Below are positions 22,476-34,515 of a stretch of 64,000 nucleotides of DNA, one piece after another (the stretch's first letter is position 1; the number at the start of each line of letters is the position of its first letter). A program made the position numbers and the translations under genes. Source of the stretch: Eopsaltria australis (lineage: Eukaryota > Chordata > Aves > Passeriformes > Petroicidae); contig JAVTVJ010000228.1 of assembly GCA_034509425.1 (NCBI GenBank), positions 1,426,001 to 1,490,000 of the forward strand. The letters run 5' to 3'. The notes below the pieces were generated by a model. The model was not told the DNA's origin and searched no databases. It saw only the letters and a program-made list of their open reading frames with translations.

Positions 22476-23834
22476 ATGCAAACACGGACACAGCTCAGGT
22501 ACGAGGGTGGGCTCCAAGGTAGGCAACCAAGCACGAAGATGGGTAACCCAGCCCACCTCCCAGACCAAGAAGAGCAAGCTGAGGCACCTCCAGGTCCAGC
22601 AAGAGCTGATGCTGGCAGGGGGGCAGGGACACAAGTCCTGCTCTCAGCTTAGGAGCTGTGCTTTGTCTGGTCCCGGCAGTGCTGGCGGTTCCTACAGGCA
22701 GTGCCCTCACAGCTGTGTCACTGAGAAAGCCAGGGTACAACCCCTGGATCAGGGTAAGGCACTGCAGGGGTAAAACCTTCTCCAGACGGTGCTCATCGGG
22801 ATGGGAACATCAAGCAATGGCGCTGGAGTGGATGCTTCATGCTATTCATATCTTCCCCACCGAACCCAGCACTGCTGGCCAAAACCAGTCTGGAGCCCGG
22901 GAGAACCAGAAGGGCTGATTTTAGGCATCACCTTAGCTGAAAGTGTCCTGAAATTTGTCCCAAATTTGAGATTTGGGAAGGGTGGGAGAGGAGAGAAACA
23001 GTGAGGAGAAAAGTGGTGGGAGAAAGGGATTATTTTATCCCATGGGAGAAAAAAAATCCCTGATATCTTTGCTTCTCCCTCTGGCTGGGCACTAGCGTAT
23101 GGCATTGGGTATCTCCTGCTTTAGCAATGGCACCAGGATGGAGCATCCAGCACTTCCAGCTTGGCCTGATTTAGCTGAAATTTTGCTCAGTGCCTGCCGC
23201 ACTCAGTTCCTCTGCACCGGATGGGAGCGGCTCAGTGCCCTGCTCACAGCTGGGATTTTGGGGTGTGAACACAACCAAGGGGGTTCAAAAAAGCTGGAGA
23301 GAGGTTGGGCTGTCCTCATTTCAGTATAGAAATCTGAGAGCATTTGCCACCAGGAAGGATTTTCAAAGGTCTGGAGCCACGGGGATGAAGTGTTCTCTCC
23401 TCTCCTGTGGTCTGAGCCAAGGGCAGGGGACTCCCTGAGTCTCTGCCAGCCCTTCCTGTGCTGCCTGAGCCCGGCCATGCTGGGCAGCTGAGAGCCCTCA
23501 CATTTCCATCCCTCTCCCGGGAAAAGCTCATGGCAGCAGAGAGAGTTTGGCCCAAATCGCCAACCCCACACAGGATGCAAAGACCCTCGACTCCCTGCCG
23601 ACCCCCAGCACATCCCTGGCCCCACTGACCCTGGCTCCATCACCCAACTCCATCACACTTGATTGCCTTCAGGATGGGCATCTCCAGCCGTGCCCGCAGC
23701 CTCGGTGCCCACAGCAGGGTGCAGGGTGTGCTGGGGTGACCCCTGCCCCAGTCTGGGGACACAGACGTCCCCCTCCCACCCGTGGCAGCCGCAGGGCTGG
23801 CTCTGCTCACAGAGGTGCCTCCTTGCAGGTTCTC

Positions 23835-24180
23835 TGAGTGCTCTTATCTAAATACAATCTTAATTACACTCAGTGCCTGGGTTCTGATGCTCCCCTGAGC
23901 TGACCCTACGTGCACTGGGGCACTGCATCGAGCGCTGCCCTGCACGGAGCTGACCCAGGGACCCAGACAGGACTCAGGGAAAGGGAGTGCAGGGATGGGG
24001 AAACTGAGGCACAGGGCAAGGGAACGTCCTCAGTCTTGCACCCACAGGGCAGTTTTATCATCTGTGCACTTGCTGGGGGCGTATAAGCCCAATGTCCCAA
24101 AACATTAATTTTAATGATTTTGTCCCTCTTTATCCCAATTACAATTATGGAGTCCCTTTTGCCTGGGATTGCCAGGGCTT
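23835..24180. promoter_or_regulatory. candidate regulatory region with GATA and TAAT words
   Basis: Two AT-rich cores lie at 23,838-23,875 (CTTATCTAAATACAATC and TTAATTACACTC) and 24,095-24,160 (AAACATTAATTTTAATG and CCCAATTACAATTATGG). They are separated by GC-rich sequence. There is no coding frame with recognisable similarity and no repeat match. Confidence 0.25.
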
Positions 24181-26920
24181 GTCCAAGAATCCGACAGTTC
24201 ATGGAGGTTCCCCAGTCCCAAACACAGCTAGGGGTCCTCAACCCCCACATCACCATCAGGCGCAGTCGATACCCAAAGCAAACAAACCCCTCCCTGCCAT
24301 AAACTCGGCGAGGCCCCGCGGAGTGCGGAGCTGTTGCTAGGATGATTTTCCATTCAGCAGGACACAAACTATCCCCGGCACGGAGCCTGGTCCCCTCCGT
24401 GGGGCCGGGTGTGTGGTACAGGGGCGCCGCAGCAGCCGGGCTGCAAAGACCCCCCCATACCCACACAGCCACACAAACCCTCGCCTGCACACTTCGGTTT
24501 GTGTTCTGCCACTCCGGTGCCTCCAGCCCGCCGCCCCCCTTCAGTCCCAGCTGGGAACAGTTTCCCTTGCAAAGGAAATTCCAGTGCAGGAAGGTGAAGG
24601 CAGCTCGGCAGGCGCTGGAGGCTGCGGGCTGAGCAAAAGTGCTTTTTAAAGTTGTTTGGTGGTTCTTTTTGCTGCTTTGTCAAAGGCAAAGGAACCCTCA
24701 ACGCGGCCGGGTGGGATGGGACAGTGATGGGGGGGAGATGCCGGAGAGCAGCCCCGCAGGAGCCGGCCGCTTCCCACAGCCCAGGCAGACCTCGACAGCA
24801 ATCAATGCGAGTAAAGGAACGTCGGCTGGCCCGGGATGCTCTCCCACTCATGGTGTCCGTGTTTGCAGGGACGGAGGCTGAGGCTGGGCTCTGCCAGATT
24901 CCATCTCCCACTCTTTCCACCACTGTCCTGAACTCCACTGGCATCAAAAAGGCTTTAAAAATCCCCACTGATAATAGCAGTAACTGCCCTATCCCACCTG
25001 CCTGCACGGCAGTGGGGCACGGAGCGGGTCCCTTGCACCTTCCCCCTCCCTGGGACACCCACCTGGAGAAGGAGACGAGGGGGACTTACCTGCACGCAGG
25101 ACTCCTCTGCCCTTGCTGCAGCTTCGCTCTGCCTGATGTTCGCTCTGTGGAAGTGGGAAGCGTTTTAGATCATGCAGTAGGTTATATATTGTCTGCAAGT
25201 CTGGCCCTAGGGCGTCCATCAGTTGGTCTTGCTTTGCTCCTGCCCCTATATGGAAGATGCATCACATGCTCCGCGGCTCCCAGCTATCCGCCTGGCGAAA
25301 GAGGAAAAGAAGAAGCAGAGGAGAAGGGGGGAAGAAAAAAAAATTAAAAGGATCTTCATCACCATGAAAGAGACAGGGAGAATTTCTCAGTGGAAAACCC
25401 ACCAGCCAGAAATCCCTGCCTGACCTGAACTTTCCCTGCTCTCCTTTTGTTATCCCTGGCTCCCAGTGCCCCTTTCATCTGCTGTTCAAGGCTGGGGAGA
25501 TGAGAAGGCGCCTTCACCTTGATCGCTCTCCTGCCTCACCTCCGAGCAGGTGAGGGGCTGCAGCTTCTGCCGAGTGCTGCTGTCCACCTGCAGCTCTCCA
25601 GCACTAAATATTTATCCCTCCCCAGCAATGCCCCTGGTGCTGCCAGGCAGGGCAGGGATGGGCCACTCCCAGGACTCCCAACCATCCTGCTCCAATGCAC
25701 CCAACCTCCTGGGACATCAGGGCCATCACAGGGGTGCAGTTACTGAGATGGCATCTCCTGGAGTGGGGTTCTGGCCAGGACAGCTCCGTGTGGTGCTTGG
25801 AATGGGGACTGCTCCCTTCACCCATCCAAGGGAAAGGGGCTGGTGGGGAGCTCCCGGCACAGTCAGGCGTGAGTGTCCTGGCCACCACCACGGGGGCAGG
25901 CAGGACAGGCAGGAGGCTGCTGCACCTACTGTCCTACTGCCCCAAGTCCTGGTGGTCTGAGGACATTTCTCCAGAAGAAGCAGGAGTTTTCTCCCTTTTC
26001 CCCATCTCCCCTGACCAGCAGGGCTGCAGAGCCAGCTGTGCAGAGCAGAGGTTGCAGAAATTGCGGTTTCACCATCTTCTGCACCAGATTTTACCTGGTG
26101 GTTTCTCAATCCTTGGTAGCACTGCCACCACCCCATCAGTTCTCCAGGGCAATGTGCAGGTCCTGCTTTCCCGCTCACCTCCTGTGTCTCTCGGCTGGGA
26201 GCCAAGCAGGGCACATCACTCTCCTGTTTCGGGTAGGGCATTCCTGGCTGGAGCTCCTCTGGGAAAGCCTTGGCCTCCCTGTCCTCAGAAAGGGGACACA
26301 AGGTGATGATGTCCCTCCCAAACCCAGAGTCATCCTTGCAGCCAGATGTCTTCTGGTGCACTTGGACACATACATCACAGATGGGTCATTTCTCTGTCCA
26401 TAATGATGGGTTCCTGTTTTAATTATGGTTATGGTGGGGATTTTACCTAATGTTTTCATTTTTATTTTGTTAAGGTTCAATACCTAAGAATTTTTCATCA
26501 AAAATTTCATTTATTCCCTTCCCAAATGTCCCAGCCTTGGCTGAGCTGACAGTGTGCTCCCAAAGTCCCAGACCCTGCCCACAAACCTTCATCTTCTTCT
26601 GAACTACATTTCTACCTCTGTCAGAAATACTGGGGGAAAAATAATTTTATGTTATGCCACTTAATTGAAGCAATTCTGGAACCTTGGGTACACTCACAGC
26701 TGAACCTGAGAGAGGAATTCCCGTCTTCAGGTGGCACAAACCTGGGGAATTTCACTTTGAGGTGGCATCTGTTAGGACCATCTAAATAGAGAGCATCTGG
26801 AGCTGAGCTCCATGAGGTCATGAGCAAAGATTTCCTTATAACACCTTAGGAGCTGAAGGGCCAAGGGTCAGGCTGGTGATGTGTCTACATTGAGGGGTCT
26901 GTCTGGGCAGAAGGCATCTG
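24181..26920. other. unassigned intergenic sequence
   Basis: No gene is recognised. CpGs concentrate around 24,300-24,450 and 24,690-24,840, and an AT-rich tract lies at 26,410-26,525. A minus-strand frame of 229 codons ending at 24,369 has no recognisable domain. Confidence 0.4.
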
Positions 26921-27418
26921 GAATCACAGAATCATGGAATATCCTGAGCTGGAAGGGTCCCACAGGGATCATCCAATCCAACCTCTGGCCCTGCACAGAC
27001 ACCCCAACAATCCCACCCTGGGCATCCCTGGCAGCGCTGTCCAAACACTCCTGGAGCTCTGGCAGCCTCGGGGCTGTGCCCATTCCCTGGGGAGCCTGGG
27101 CAGTGTCCAGCACCCTCTGGGGAAGAACCTTTCCCTGAGATCCAACCTAAACCTCCCCTGGCACAGCTCCATCATTCCCTCAGGTTCTGTCGCTGGTCGC
27201 AGAGCAGAGATCAGAGCTGCCCATTGGAAGGACCTGCAGGCCCCAGTGAGTCTCTCCTCAGTCTCCTCTTTTCAAACCAAGTGACTTCAGCCCCTCCTCA
27301 CCTGGCTTTATTCCCCCCTAGACCCTCGTGTCCCTCTTCTGGTGGCTCTTTAATAGGTTTAGATCTCTTTTATACTGTGGTGCCCAAAACTGTCACAAGA
27401 ATTCCATTTGGGGTTGTA
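26921..27418 (-). mobile_element. CR1 LINE fragment (about 500 bp)
   Basis: Minus-strand CR1: GAATCACAGAATCATGGAAT tail at the left, then 'ggtcccacagggatcatccaatccaacc', 'ctgtccaaacactcctggagctctggcag', and on to 'gtggtgcccaaaactg'. It covers the 3'UTR and the end of ORF2-derived sequence and is decayed. Confidence 0.9.
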
Positions 27419-30400
27419 TCTACTGCCTTTGTTTCTTCAGAGCTGCGCTGAGCTGAGCTCTCCTCCCTTGGGCTCACACCTCCATCCTGCTAAAGCTCAG
27501 CCTCTCCAGTTCTCATCATTCTGAGGATCTCGAAGACGGTCACAGAGAAGCCAGTGCCTGGTGTGAGCAATGCCTTGTCCAGATGGACCAGGATTTCCTC
27601 AGAGTGCCACATTCTCGCAGCAGAATTGCTTCTGGTGTCCCTGTGTGCTCTGGAGCTTTGTGGTGTTGCTGTGGAGGGGCCCATGGCAATGCCAGGAGGT
27701 CTGGTCTTCCCAACCTCAGTTAAAATAGCTGTGCCAGAGCAAAGGATGTTTCCCTGGATCTCCATCTCCAGGGATACGCTGCCGTGTGTCAGACCAGAAC
27801 CTGCTGAGACTTTGTGAGAGCTCACAGTTTTTTCCAGCTGAGGAGCACAGTCCCCTGTTGGGAGTCTTCCTCTCAGCCACAGCTGCGATCTTCAGAGCAG
27901 GGCAGTCCCACCTTCTGGGAACAGACAGCCCTGCTGAGGGATGGCCTGATGGAACAGTCCAGGGGAATCATTCCAGAGACAGAGCAGGTGCTCTCTCTTT
28001 CGGGTGCTCTCATCAGGAAGGAATGGCACTGCTTCTTTCTCTTTAGTTTGAACTTCACTTGGGTTCCACTTCAGCCTCCTCCTGAGGTTCTTGGTGACTT
28101 TCAGCAATCTTGAGCTCATGGCTCTGATCATGGAATTTCTTACTGGATCCACACTTATCCTAATATTTTGCCATACACAAACGTGCTTTCCCAGCTTTGG
28201 GGCCAGGTAAGTGCCCCATTCCCTCTGCCAGGATCCCCATCCCACTGAACACCTTCCTCTCATGCTGATCCCACTGTGACATGACCTCCCACCAGGTTGG
28301 AGGTGACCTTGCTCAGATAACAGAGCTGCATCCACAGCTCAGACCCTGGTAGGAGACAGCTCCTGCTGCTGAAGAATCCAGACAATCTGAGTCCTGATGC
28401 AAATCACAGCTTCTCCTTGCTGAGCAGGCTCCCACTAACACTCAGCCTGCTCCCAGGGGATGGGAACAGGAGGCAAGGGATGAAAGCAATCAGGATAACT
28501 GATGTCCTTGTGGTTCTGTACTTGTGAATGTTCAGGAACTGAATGGCTCACAAGGACTTTGAAACAGCAGGAATGGACAGGTCTAGCCACACACTGCTGA
28601 GGTGGGAGCTCCAACAGGAAGCACTAAATATGGAAAAATCACACCTGGCTCATTAAATCCCCCAGCTTTGTCCAGTGGGAAGCTTGGAGAGTGTCCAAGA
28701 GCAGTCTCCTGTAAGTTTGCTCTGCCTGTGTCCTCTCTCCAGGGTTTCCACTGTTGAGCACCACCAGAGACCTCGATAGAAGGACTTTTTTCATGATCTT
28801 GTGCAGGCACCAGCTTCTTCTGTCCTGTGTGGTGGGCTTAGACACTGGGGAAGATGGGAAGTCTCAGGGCAGTTCCAGAGAGACCCAGATGACATTCTCT
28901 AGAATTAGTTCGAGTTTTCTCTGTTAGGAAGACCTATTCCCTTGATTATAATCTTTGACAAAGCAAATGGACAATTAACAGCTGTGCATATCTGTTTTCT
29001 GGAAGGAATTTTCTTCCCTGAGGACCAAAGGAAGAATCAGTTAACATTCCCATGGAGTCTTGAATCTGGAGGGTTTTGTTCTTCTGCCCAGAGCTAAAGA
29101 CAGTTTCCTCTGTTTTGCTTTGTCTTTTCAGCTGAAAGTCCCACCAGAAGGGTTTTGCTGAAGGTCTCAGAATTGAAAACCCAGATGTCTACACATCAGT
29201 GCCTAGGACAGGTATCTGTGGTTGGGGCCTGAAATTATGAGCCTGAGCCTGGATAAGAGGGAAGAGCTTTGTCCTCCAAGGAGCCAGCCATGCCTAAGTC
29301 AGCCTTTCCTCAGCTGGTATGGAGCTGGCCAGAGAAACACTCTGGGAGCTGCTGGGGTCCTGTTGGGGCAGCTACCCCACTGCCCTGTGCAGTGCTGGGG
29401 TGGGAGGGTGGGAGGAAACCCCCCAAGAGGGGGGATTTCCATTTTGCTGTGTGGTTCAGAGGTGATGGAGACCATCGCAGGTGATGGAGGGGCTGTGGCT
29501 GCAAAGTCCATCAGCTTTCGATGCGACAGAGGAGCTCAAGAGGCTGGAGGCAGCTGCTGTGACAGAATGAATCTGGAGCCCATATCCCTCTCCTGCAATT
29601 AAAAAGGCAGAAAAGGGGAAAAGAGCAGCTTTGCTGGTGACCTTTCCCTCCTGCAAATCTCAGCCCGCCTCACTTCATGCACCAGCATCAGGAGCAAACA
29701 GCCGGGCTGGGACCTGGCAGACCAGTAGTGGCACAGAACTACCCAAGGAGGTTGGCCGTGCCTGTGTGTGTGTGCACACCAGAGTGGCTGCTTTCTTCCA
29801 GCCTGCAGGCTGCTCCAGGGAGGGGGAGCGGGAAGGGCTCGCTTGCCAGCTCCTCCTGAGGTCCACTGAGAGGTGTCTGTAGGGCTCATCTCGAAGAATG
29901 TCAGAGTGCATGTGCTCCGCGAGACGGCCTTTCAGAAGGCATCAGTCCTGCTGTCACACAGTGGACCACAAATCAGGAGTGACAGCTGTCTCCGTGTGCA
30001 CCATCCATCTGTGGCAAATGTGTCAGCTAGCTGAACACTCCTGAGAAAACTGCTACAGAGCCGGGAGAAGAGAAGGAGAGACAGGGAGGGGGAGTGAGGG
30101 TGAGGGAGAGGGGGGAAAACGCAGCAGCAACAGGGGCAAGACCAGCAACACGTTAAGCCAACAAGGCCAAAGGTCCTGGACGGTCTTGGAAGAGAGAACA
30201 AAGGGCTCTTGTGGGGTGGCACCTCCAGTGCTCCGTGGAGATGCCCATTAAACAGCTGCTCTTTGCTCTCCCAACCCAAGAAGCTCCAAACCATAAACAT
30301 CCACGATGCCATAAAACTGTCACACAAGGTGGTGTCACTGGTACCACAGTGCAGGGAAGAGGACAGCTGGGCTTGTCCAAGGCCATGACTGGAGGTGTCA

Positions 30401-31490
30401 CAGACCTGGTAGAGGGTGCAGCAGCCCCAGCACCACCCCAGCTGCTGGTGCTGCTCAGGACCTGCCTCTTCTCCTCTGATGGATATCACCTCCCCCTTTT
30501 CTCTTCTCCCCCCGTTCTTTCCATTACACTGAATTCTTCATCCTGGCTGAATCTGGTGCTGTGGGACATCACAGCCACGGGAACTGCATTTGTTTTCCCA
30601 TGCTTCTGAAGCAGATTAACAGAGAAAAGGCACCTCTTCCCTTGACTTTCTTCACTCATCCCATTCAAATGTACTTGAAGAGAGGATTTCTTGGGCTGGA
30701 AGAAAACTTGGTACTTACAAGGCACTCACTCCTTCTTCAGATGATACCCAGAAAGTTCAGTCTTCTCACATGGCCTGTGTTCTTGATGCTTTCCCAATAA
30801 TACCTATCAAGATTCTCTAACACGAATTTACCAGCAGCACGAAGAATCTTGGAATTGTTGTATCAGCTTTGGGGAGCTACCTACTAAATTATTCATGAAC
30901 TGGAGCCTTTCCAATGGAAAGCTGCTTGGACTATTATCCATGTATTCCCACAGACCAAGGAGCTGGAAGCTCCAGGCCAGCAGCCACAGGTGACACATGC
31001 ACCTTGTCATCAACTCAACCCTGAGAGTGAACAACAGCCTGAGCCTTTCAGCAGCCAAAAGCCCGGTCTTTGTTCTTGGACAAAACCAGTGTGTTCAAGG
31101 TTGTTTGGAAGGGGAGAGCTCTTGTTCCTGTGGAGGACAGAATTAAATGAAGGTGCATAGCAGTTCAAGATCTGGGTCTTTCTCTGTAGATATTTCTGCT
31201 TTATGGTCTCAGCTAAACTCCAAATTCCAGCTGACAATGGTAAACGGGGTTGTTCCTGTTCACAGGTGGGGCCACAGGAACAATTTAATTCCCAGCCTTA
31301 AGTTTTCCAGCAGGACACACCCACTGTGTCCGACACCCATGTATGGGTTCTGTAATGACAAAATACCAGTTTCCTGCCCCTGATCCCAAACTTGGGCCAG
31401 ACATCTCCTCGAACCTGGGGGCATTTCCTGGCTCAGAGTGCTGCTGCAATGACTATAAAGTGCTTTGTCCATTCTCCAGTACAGAATGAA
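27419..31490. other. unassigned intergenic sequence
   Basis: No exon or known repeat is recognised. An AT-rich patch at 28,905-29,010 carries CTTGATTATAATCTTTG, a CAGCTG E-box and GACAATTAAC and could be regulatory. A polypurine run lies at 30,060-30,120 on the plus strand. The 27.4-28.4 kb part may be decayed repeat, but I cannot assign a family. Confidence 0.35.
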
Positions 31491-31572
31491 ATGGGATGGG
31501 ATGGGATGGGATGGGACGGAATAATTCAGTTGGAACAGACCAACAGTGACCATCTAGTCCAGCTGCAGTCCT
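31491..31572 (-). mobile_element. short CR1 fragment with (GGGAT)n edge
   Basis: Five GGGAT-type units (31,491-31,517) run directly into AATAATTCAGTTGGAACAGA and CCATCTAGTCCAGCTGC, a minus-strand CR1 3' end. The pentamer run replaces the usual tail repeats of the element. Confidence 0.75.
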
Positions 31573-33504
31573 TTCAAACATTTTCCATCTGAAGCTGGGA
31601 ATTACAGCAAGACAAGGCTCTCGTTTCCTCTGAATTCACTGGACTTGCAAGGAAAACGTTCCAACAAAGGAGGCATTAAATCCCTGGCTCTGGCTGGGAC
31701 AAGCTGGACGTTCCCTCTCTGCCATGGCACTGCTGAGGAAGTCCCCAAAGTACAGGCAGTGACATTTCCATGTTGGCAGCCCCGTGCAGGGGGCTGGGAA
31801 TACTCACAGGAGTGGAGGAGAGGAGCCAGTGGGGAAGGGAGGAGGGGGCTGGGAGAGGAGCCCACCAGCTGGAAAAAGGGAGAGTTGTGTAGAACTTCAG
31901 TGATCTCAACCATTTTCCATGCCAGAAACTCTATGCAATCAGAGCTAATTACAGTTTAAATCCCAGAATAAGCAATATATCCCTCCTCCTGTTGGATTTG
32001 AATGATAATCCCTCTAGTAGTGCTTATTTATAACATCACTTAGCACCAAACTGAGCAGTGAACACAGCTAAAACTTGTCTGGGAGACAGGAACCTGTCAG
32101 CCAACAAAGCCAGTGAAAGGTGTTTCCACAGGGAAAACATGGAAAAGACATGCAGGTAATTCCCAGCTGGTTTCCAACACCCAGGGTGGTTGGAGGGAGA
32201 GCTGCACACAAAAGTAAAACAGAAAGTTCAGTGACTGAGTTGCCAAAAGCCACATTGGTCTGGCAGAGGTGAGCTCTCTGCTCACGAACAGAGGAGATGA
32301 AAGTGTTGAAAATGTGAAACAATTTATAGAAGGATTATTCTGTATTTCTTAACCAACTAAGGACCATTGGGAATCAGGGCAGATGAGTTAAAGTAAGCTG
32401 TGGAATAAAAATTATCCCAGAAATGTGGGAAGGTGAGAGCAGAAGCAAATTTAGTCCCAGCATCTCTGTCACAGCTAATGGAGCCTCACAAATCAGGTTC
32501 TAAAAGAGTCACTTCCTCCATAGCATTAAAATTGCAGCTTCTCTGATTGCCTTGCTGGCCCTGGGATGCCGAGCCCTTCGTCCCCAGCCCGTGTTTGTTT
32601 TGAACATCTACAAATGATCACATGAGGGACGAGGCACAGGGAGGCTGGCTCAGAGCAGCAGGAGGCTCCTGCTCTTCAGGTGGCTTGCAAAGATGTTCCA
32701 AAGAACAGATGTGCAGATCTGTGAGGGGCTTCCAAAACAGCAGCAAGTGGCATCTTAATTTGGGTGTGGAACCCTAAAGAACAGAGGGGAAGAATGAGCC
32801 TAGCAGCATTCAAGGGGAAAGTAATTCCAGTAATTCAATAAAGCAACAACTGCTCTGATCAAGGTGTCTGGGTCACCAAGTTGAGCAAAGGTGGCTGAAA
32901 CAATGATCTGAGTAAGACGAAATGGAAAGCTAAAGTCTCCATTCTGGTAGTGTGAAGCTGCTCTGTTCTGTGCCTGTATCAAACACGTACCCAGAGACAT
33001 TTCATTTTGAATCTGTACAATTGAGACCACTAGAGAATGTGTACTTGGCCAAAAAATGCAGTAACAGGATAGGTAAAGAAATGCTTAGTGACTCAGGGGA
33101 AGGAACTGGCTTTGCTCTTCTGTTTGGGGATTGATCTCCAAAGCCCTCCAGGAGTACAGGAGCTGTGAGAGGCTTTGCACAGGACCCAGGCAGCACCTGC
33201 CCCATCCAGCTCACCTGGTGCATTGTCACTTGTGCCATGTCTTCCAAAAGATGAGGCTGGACAGAGAGACTGGGAACTTTTTTTACCATCTGACCTTTTG
33301 TTTCATCACTGCAAAATGCTTTCACAGATGTCCTGGTTGCCACAGGTCTTTGGTTGGCAGCATTTCATGGGGACATGTGACTTGCATACCAATAATGCTC
33401 CCCTTGGCAGGTTCTTCCACTGCTTGCTCTTCTTTCTCCTCAAAACTCTCCCAGGACTGAGCTGTGGTCCGTGTTTGGTGGCCTGGCCATTTTCTTGGCA
33501 GCTG
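31573..33504. other. unassigned intergenic sequence
   Basis: No gene or known repeat is recognised. AT-rich patches at 31,920-32,050 (with GAGCTAATTACAG and TGAATGATAATCC) and 32,515-32,545 have enhancer-like texture only. Confidence 0.35.
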
Positions 33505-33758
33505 GGAGAGATTTAAACTGACAGAGGGAAGGGTTATGTTGGATGGTAGGGAAAAATTCATCCCTATGAGGGTGGGGAGGCCCTGGCACAGGTTGCACAG
33601 AGAAGCTGTGGCTGCCCCTGGATTCCTGGAAGTGTCCAAGGCCGGGTTGGACAGGGCTTGGAGCAGCCTGGGACAGTGGAAGGTGTCCCTGCCCATGGCA
33701 GGGGGTGGAATGGGATGAGCTTTAAGGTCCCTTCCAGCCCAAACCATTCCATGGTTGT
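33505..33758 (+). mobile_element. CR1 LINE 3' fragment
   Basis: Plus-strand CR1 3' end: 'gggtggggaggccctggcaca', 'gtgtccaaggccgggttgga', 'gtgtccctgcccatggcagg' and 'cttccagcccaaaccattcc'. Relatively well preserved compared with the other copies. Confidence 0.9.
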
Positions 33759-34369
33759 GTGGAGCCACCAGTCTGCAGGACTCTGCAGACAGAGCTGATC
33801 CTCCTGTTTTCCTGTTGGGATGTTCCCACTGTTTGCACTGAAGAACAGCTGCCATGGGCACACCCCTGCCTTGTGGATCTCACCACACTTGCTTTTTTGG
33901 GAAAGCCCAGTAAACACCCAGACTTCTTTGAAAACTGATCTCCTTCACCTTGCCTTCCCTCACTGTGTTTGGATCTCCCAGCTTGGTTTTCTAACAAGGG
34001 ATCGGGCAGGGGTCTCATCTTCCTTCCTTGCAAAAAGGGTCCTTGCTTGATCCCAAAGTCACATGCAGGGACCTATTCCATGTGCTGATTTCCAGCCTCT
34101 TCCAGGAGCTTGTCAGTCTCAAAGCCCCAAGAGAAGCCAAATGAGGGCTTGGTCCTCTGTCTGCCCTTCCATCCAGCCGAGTCGGGTAGCTCTGTGTCAC
34201 CTGCCGGCTGCAGACTCGAGCCCGTGTCCCTTGCTCTTCTGTCCCAATCCCAGTTTCCTGGTGATGTCTGGCACCTGCCAGATGCAGGATCTCCACCCAA
34301 AACTCCACCACAGACGGGTCCATGGCCAGCAGCAAGGCAGAAACACATCCGAGCCCTGTGCTCAGCACA

Positions 34370-34515
34370 GCCCCCTCCTTCCGCTGCCGCGCTCCCCGCA
34401 CGGCCGGGCCGGGTCCCTGCCATGTGTGACAGTGACAGGAGCGGAGCTGACCCCGCCACGCGGGTCCCGCCCGGGGGCGGCCGTGTCCGCTCGATGCTCG
34501 GGTTACTCTGCGCTG
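34370..34515. promoter_or_regulatory. small CpG-rich island
   Basis: Short, dense CpG sequence (GCTGCCGCGCTCCCCGCACG, GCCACGCGGGTCCCGCCCG). It stands out sharply from its flanks. No first exon or donor site can be named with confidence on either strand. Confidence 0.3.

Noticed and set aside
24369..25058. 229-codon minus-strand frame
   Set aside because: No motif or splice context; ends in Cys/Gly-rich, CpG-driven sequence. Left as a chance frame.
27419..28340. Possible decayed retroelement following the CR1 copy
   Set aside because: No terminal repeats, primer-binding site or reverse-transcriptase motif could be seen, so no family is claimed.
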